64,000 nt of DNA, taken from positions 5,597 to 69,596 of the forward strand of contig NZ_JYJG01000086.1 of the NCBI RefSeq assembly GCF_000955955.1, written 5' to 3'. The DNA is from Lentzea aerocolonigenes. GTDB lineage: Bacteria > Actinomycetota > Actinomycetes > Mycobacteriales > Pseudonocardiaceae. The position numbers were made by a program, and so were the translations under genes. This document shows positions 60,323 through 64,000 of this stretch, in pieces; positions within the stretch are counted from its first letter, which is position 1; each line of letters begins with the position of its first letter. The notes beneath the pieces are model-generated. The model saw only the letters and a list, made by a program, of their open reading frames with translations. It was not told where the DNA came from and did no database searches.

Positions 60323-61120
60323 ATGGCGCTGTCCAAGCGAAAGCGCGCCACGTACTTCAGGTACGCGCAGTACGGCCTGCTGGTTCTCATCGCGCTCGTG
60401 GTGGCGTTCACCGGCAACTGGTCGGAGATCGCGCACACGTTCTTCGACCTGAAGACCGTCGGGCAGATGTTCCCCGACCTCGTCACGGTCGCGCTGAAGA
60501 ACACGATCATCTACACGATCCTGGGCTTCGCGTTCGGCCTGGCGCTCGGCCTGTTGCTGGCGCTGATGAAGCTTTCGTCGGTGGCGCCGTACCGGTGGAT
60601 CGCCACGACCTACATCGAGTTCTTCCGCGGTGTGCCCGCACTGCTCGTGTTCCTCGCGTTCACGGTCGCGGTGCCGCTCGCGTTCGAGATCAAGTTCGAC
60701 ATCTACTCGACGGCGATGCTGGCGCTCGGTCTCGTCGGTGCCGCGTACATGGCCGAGACGATCCGCGCAGGCATCCAGGCGGTGCCGAAGGGGCAGGTCG
60801 AGGCGGCCCGCTCGCTCGGCATGTCGCGGGGCCGTGCGATGGTCACCATCGTGATCCCGCAGGCGTTCCGGATCATCCTGCCGCCGCTCACCAACGAGCT
60901 GATCATGCTCACCAAGGACTCGTCGCTGATCTACATCGTGGGTGTGACGCGCGAGCAGTACGAGCTCACCAAGTTCGGCCGCGAGTTCCTCAGCCGCAGC
61001 CCCACTCTGACGCCGATCCTGGTCATCGGCCTGTCCTACCTGGTCATCACGCTGCCGCTGGGCTATCTGTCGCGGTATCTGGAGCGCCGCTCCGGCGGGA
61101 AGAAGGTGTCCGTCGTATGA
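60323..61120 (+). CDS. Polar amino-acid ABC transporter permease
   Basis: This 265-residue protein starts at ATG 60323 with TAGGAG upstream. It has five to six membrane helices and the HisMQ-type signatures: [14 protein letters not shown] near 60, [17 protein letters not shown] near 100, and the EAA loop [16 protein letters not shown] near 165 that docks on the ATPase. ITNEL-type [15 protein letters not shown] follows. One permease gene serves the system, so it is probably a homodimer. Its stop overlaps the ATPase start (ATGA). Confidence 0.93.
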   Translation: MALSKRKRATYFRYAQYGLLVLIALVVAFTGNWSEIAHTFFDLKTVGQMFPDLVTVALKNTIIYTILGFAFGLALGLLLALMKLSSVAPYRWIATTYIEFFRGVPALLVFLAFTVAVPLAFEIKFDIYSTAMLALGLVGAAYMAETIRAGIQAVPKGQVEAARSLGMSRGRAMVTIVIPQAFRIILPPLTNELIMLTKDSSLIYIVGVTREQYELTKFGREFLSRSPTLTPILVIGLSYLVITLPLGYLSRYLERRSGGKKVSVV

Positions 61121-61884
61121 GCGAGATCTGTGTCGAGATCGCCGGGCTGAAGAAGTCGTTCGGCCCGCTCGAGGTCCTCAAGAACATCGACCTGACGGTC
61201 AACCGCGGTGACGTCGTCTGCATCATCGGCCCGTCCGGTTCCGGCAAGTCGACGTTGCTGCGCTGCGTCAACCTGCTGGAGGAGCCGAACGGCGGCAAGA
61301 TCGTCGTCAACGACACCGAGCTGACCGATCCGGACGTCGACATCGACCGGGCCCGGACGAAGATCGGCATGGTCTTCCAGTCGTTCAACCTGTTCTCGCA
61401 TCTGACCGTGCTCAACAACCTCACCGTGGCTCAGCGCAAGGTGCTCAAGCGCGGTGAGAAGGAGGCGCAGGAGATCGGGCTGCGCAACCTCGAACGGGTC
61501 GGGCTGAAGGAGAAGGCGAACGCGATGCCCGCGCAGCTCTCGGGTGGCCAGCAGCAGCGCGCGGCGATCGCCCGCGCGCTGTCGATGAACCCCGAGGTGA
61601 TGCTGTTCGACGAGCCGACCTCGGCACTCGACCCGGAGCTCGTCGGTGACGTGCTCGGCGTCATGCGCCAGCTGGCCGACGAGGGCATGACGATGCTGGT
61701 CGTGACGCACGAGATGCAGTTCGCCCGCGAGGTCGCCGACAAGGTGATCTTCATGGACGGCGGCTACATCGTCGAGGAGGGCCCGGCGGCCGAGGTGATC
61801 GGCAACCCGCAGGAGGAACGGACCCGGGAGTTCCTGGCCCGCGTGCTCGACCCGACGCACCACGGCCCGAGCGACCCGGTCTAG
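61117..61884 (+). CDS. Polar amino-acid ABC transporter ATPase
   Basis: This 255-residue protein has the full ABC set: Walker [16 protein letters not shown] (about 38-52), Q-loop MVFQSFNLF, signature [15 protein letters not shown], Walker [15 protein letters not shown] and the H-loop VVTHEM. It is the GlnQ type, with the typical [13 protein letters not shown] stretch. The ATG overlaps the permease TGA (ATGA at 61117-61120), giving translational coupling. It powers import of the amino acid captured by the lipoprotein at 59430. Confidence 0.96.
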   Translation: MSEICVEIAGLKKSFGPLEVLKNIDLTVNRGDVVCIIGPSGSGKSTLLRCVNLLEEPNGGKIVVNDTELTDPDVDIDRARTKIGMVFQSFNLFSHLTVLNNLTVAQRKVLKRGEKEAQEIGLRNLERVGLKEKANAMPAQLSGGQQQRAAIARALSMNPEVMLFDEPTSALDPELVGDVLGVMRQLADEGMTMLVVTHEMQFAREVADKVIFMDGGYIVEEGPAAEVIGNPQEERTREFLARVLDPTHHGPSDPV

Positions 61885-61888
61885 CCGG

Positions 61889-63997
61889 ATGGCGAGGGGG
61901 AAGGTCGCCGCGGCGGACGTGCTGCGGGGACTGTTGGGGGAGAACGACAACTCTGGTGGTGGCGGGTGGAGGTTGCCGCGGCGCAAGCCGAGCACCCCAC
62001 CCGTCATCCGCGTGGTGGACCGCGTGGTCACCGATGTGCTCGACCTGCGCGCGGTCGAGGTGCCGTACGTGCTGGAGTTCGAGCGCTGCCAGTTCGAGTC
62101 GGCACCTGACCTGCGGCAGGCGAACCTCGCCGGCGTCTCGTTCACCGACTGCGAGCTGCCGGGTCTCGAAGCCCGCAACCTCAGCAGCAGCAACGACGTC
62201 TCACTGCTGGGCTGCCGGATCTCCGACCTGGTCGACCTGACCGACGCCGAGATCGCGGGCTCGGTCCTGTTGCGCGACAGCAGGTTCAGCGTGCCGGGCG
62301 GGCTGTGCGTGCACGGCGACCGGCTGACCGTGGCCGGCGCCTTGCTGGCGTTCGGCATCCACACCGAGGGCGAGATGCGGCTCGCGGGCGCGCGCATCGG
62401 CGGCAACGTCAACCTCGGCAGCGCGGTGCTGGAGAACCCCGACGGCTTCACGTTGAACGGCAACGGCATGCAGGTCGGCGGCAACCTGCTCGGGGCGTTC
62501 ACCTCGCACGGCGTGGTGTTCCTGGCCAACGCGCGGATCAGCTCGGCGCTGTCGTTCCGCGGCGCGATGCTCTCGCGCGGCGACATCCTCGACGAGACCA
62601 CCGATCCGCACGCCGACCCGTCCGTGACGCTGATCCTCGATCGCACCGACGTGTCCGGAGACCTGGAGCTCGACCGCGGCTTCACCAGCGCGGGCACCGT
62701 TCGTGCCGTGAACGCGCGCATCGGCGGCACGTTGTCGCTGGCAGGCGCCGTGCTGGACGCCGTGTCGCCGCCCGTGGTGGGCACCGATCCGACCGGTTCG
62801 GGCCGGGCGCTGCACATCGACGGCGCGGAGATCGGCGGCGACATCGTCGGGCGAGGTATCCGGATCAAGGGCCAGCTGCGCATGGTCGACACGCACGTGC
62901 GCGGCAGCATCACCATCGAACGGGCCACTGTGGACAATCCGACCGCCGATGCCCTGCTGACCAACCGCTCGCAGATCGGCAGCAACTTCGTGGTGCGCGA
63001 GTCGGAGATCTCCGGCGGCCTGGAGCTGCGCGGCATCACCGTCGGCGCGAACCTGGACCTGCGCGGCAGCCGCCTGATCAAGCCCGGCAAGTACCGGCAC
63101 CAGCCGCGCGAGAAGCCGTCGCTCGACATCGGCGGCGCGACGATCGGCCGCGACCTCATCTGCGCGCGTGGCGAGAAGGAGTTCGTCGCGCACGGCGGCG
63201 TGCGGTGCCGGCGCGCCACCATCGGCCGCATGGCGAACTTCAACGGCGCGGTGCTCGGCTACAAGCTCGACAGCCACGCGTTGAACGGCATGGGCATGCA
63301 GGTCCAGGAACTGATGCTCAACGTCGTGTCACCGCCGAAGGGCCTGGTGACGCTGCGGCAGGCGCGCTGCACGTCGTTGGACGACAACGAGAACTTCTGG
63401 AACGCCACGGGGTTCATGGACCTCGACGACTTCCGCTACGACTCGCTCGCCTACCCGATCGAACTGCGCGACGACGCCCAGGTCGAGCAACGGCTGCGCT
63501 GGCTGCGGCACGCGATGCGGCGCAGCTACCACCCGCGCCCGTACGACCAGTTCGCCGAGATGCTGACCGCGGCGGGCAACGAGGAGCACGCCTCGACCGT
63601 GCTGATCGAGAAGCAGCGGTTGCGGTACCGCGCGGTCGCCGAGGGCATGCGGTTCTTCGGGCCGTTGGTGCTGGTGTGGAGCTTCCTGCAGCGCTCGATG
63701 GTCGGCTACGGCTACCGGCCGGCGCGTGCGCTGGGGTGGTTGATCACGGCGTGGGTCGTGGGCAGCATCTGGTTCTCGGTCAAGGGGCCGCTGATCGAGA
63801 TCAACGCCGACGACCACCTGCCGTGGAACGCGTGGCTCTACACGATCGACCTGGTGGTGCCGATCGTCGACTTCGGCAACAAGAACCGCTGGCAGACGCC
63901 GGGTGCGTCGCAGTGGATCGCGTCGGGGTTGATCGTGACGGGCTGGATCCTGGCGACCACGGTGGCCGCCGGTATCACCCGGATGCTGAAACGCTAG
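61889..63997 (+). CDS. Beta-helix repeat protein with C-terminal membrane helices
   Basis: This 702-residue protein starts at ATG 61889, four bases after the ABC ATPase stop. Residues about 45-500 are irregular repeats rich in Asn, Ser, Gly and Val (for example ARIGGNVNLGSAVLEN, ARIGGTLSLAGAVLDA and AEIGGDIVGRGIRIKG), in line with a right-handed beta-helix (pentapeptide- or bactofilin-like). Residues about 590-702 hold three to four hydrophobic segments (FFGPLVLVWSFLQRSMVGYG, ARALGWLITAWVVGSIWFSV and IASGLIVTGWILATTVAAGI). Such proteins are sometimes annotated as membrane-associated oxidoreductases in Streptomyces, without visible redox motifs here. The function is unknown. It ends four bases before the window edge. 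Confidence 0.82.
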   Translation: MARGKVAAADVLRGLLGENDNSGGGGWRLPRRKPSTPPVIRVVDRVVTDVLDLRAVEVPYVLEFERCQFESAPDLRQANLAGVSFTDCELPGLEARNLSSSNDVSLLGCRISDLVDLTDAEIAGSVLLRDSRFSVPGGLCVHGDRLTVAGALLAFGIHTEGEMRLAGARIGGNVNLGSAVLENPDGFTLNGNGMQVGGNLLGAFTSHGVVFLANARISSALSFRGAMLSRGDILDETTDPHADPSVTLILDRTDVSGDLELDRGFTSAGTVRAVNARIGGTLSLAGAVLDAVSPPVVGTDPTGSGRALHIDGAEIGGDIVGRGIRIKGQLRMVDTHVRGSITIERATVDNPTADALLTNRSQIGSNFVVRESEISGGLELRGITVGANLDLRGSRLIKPGKYRHQPREKPSLDIGGATIGRDLICARGEKEFVAHGGVRCRRATIGRMANFNGAVLGYKLDSHALNGMGMQVQELMLNVVSPPKGLVTLRQARCTSLDDNENFWNATGFMDLDDFRYDSLAYPIELRDDAQVEQRLRWLRHAMRRSYHPRPYDQFAEMLTAAGNEEHASTVLIEKQRLRYRAVAEGMRFFGPLVLVWSFLQRSMVGYGYRPARALGWLITAWVVGSIWFSVKGPLIEINADDHLPWNAWLYTIDLVVPIVDFGNKNRWQTPGASQWIASGLIVTGWILATTVAAGITRMLKR

Positions 63998-64000
63998 TAG

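Noticed and set aside
61063..63243. A 726-residue open frame on the minus strand
   Set aside because: It is antisense to the ABC transporter ATPase and the beta-helix protein and is Ser/Arg/Pro-rich without motifs.

Overview
The window is GC-rich DNA with GTG/ATG starts, GGAGG-type ribosome binding sites and dense, often overlapping genes. Many proteins are actinobacterial families: a FadE5/FadA2/FabG4/HtdX set, a BkdABC complex, DUF1206, VanW, class-E-sortase-type LAxTG surface proteins and roadblock proteins. It looks like a chromosomal segment of a filamentous actinomycete, most likely Pseudonocardiales (Lentzea/Saccharothrix/Amycolatopsis-like). The genus is an inference. I see no phage, transposase, CRISPR array, replication origin or biosynthetic gene cluster.

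Layout. 1-4.6 kb: three secreted SdrD/Cna-B-like repeat proteins, two with complete LAxTG wall-anchoring tails and one cut by the window edge, with a MarR regulator among them. 4.7-7.9 kb: CDF metal transporter, dCTP deaminase and tRNA-Gly(CCC), followed 1.4 kb later by a second copy of the tRNA 3' end. 8.2-10.6 kb: two roadblock-type proteins and a TIR-receiver fusion. 10.7-15.1 kb: membrane protein, sodium:solute symporter, orphan LuxR regulator, and a divergent TetR/FAD-monooxygenase pair. 15.2-22.2 kb: FadE5, DUF1206 membrane protein, VanW protein, and an operon of a thioredoxin-NHL protein with a GroES-like protein. 22.3-29.6 kb: oxidoreductase, an SDR-hydrolase operon opposite a TetR gene, HAD phosphatase, NYN protein, S37 peptidase and a beta-hydroxyacid dehydrogenase. 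29.8-36.9 kb: small proteins, an AAA ATPase, a SIMPL protein, two adjacent frameshifted genes, and an M48 peptidase next to two related proteins of unknown function. 37-42.8 kb: a lipid-degradation locus (fadA2, fabG4, htdX, TetR, SCP2, acyl-CoA dehydrogenase). 42.8-47.2 kb: VWA/membrane pair, secreted proteins, nuclease-like protein and MerR regulator. 47.3-54.4 kb: carboxylesterase, bkdABC and an M20 peptidase. 54.3-64 kb: membrane-bound P-loop NTPase, large glycoside hydrolase, polar amino-acid ABC transporter and a beta-helix membrane protein.

How the genes work together. The clearest shared logic is in lipid metabolism. A 14-bp palindrome of the form YTACTNNNNAGTAR occurs as a pair of sites upstream of fadE5, between fadA2 and fabG4, and between the TetR gene and the SCP2/acyl-CoA dehydrogenase operon. 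This implies one TetR regulon spread over about 26 kb. BkdABC would supply branched acyl-CoA starters, so the region leans towards acyl-CoA metabolism.

Other items of note are hairpin leaders with a CTGGGGG ribosome binding site before several genes, five convergent gene pairs whose TAG stop codons share one CTAG, and two neighbouring genes each broken by one base in a C run.
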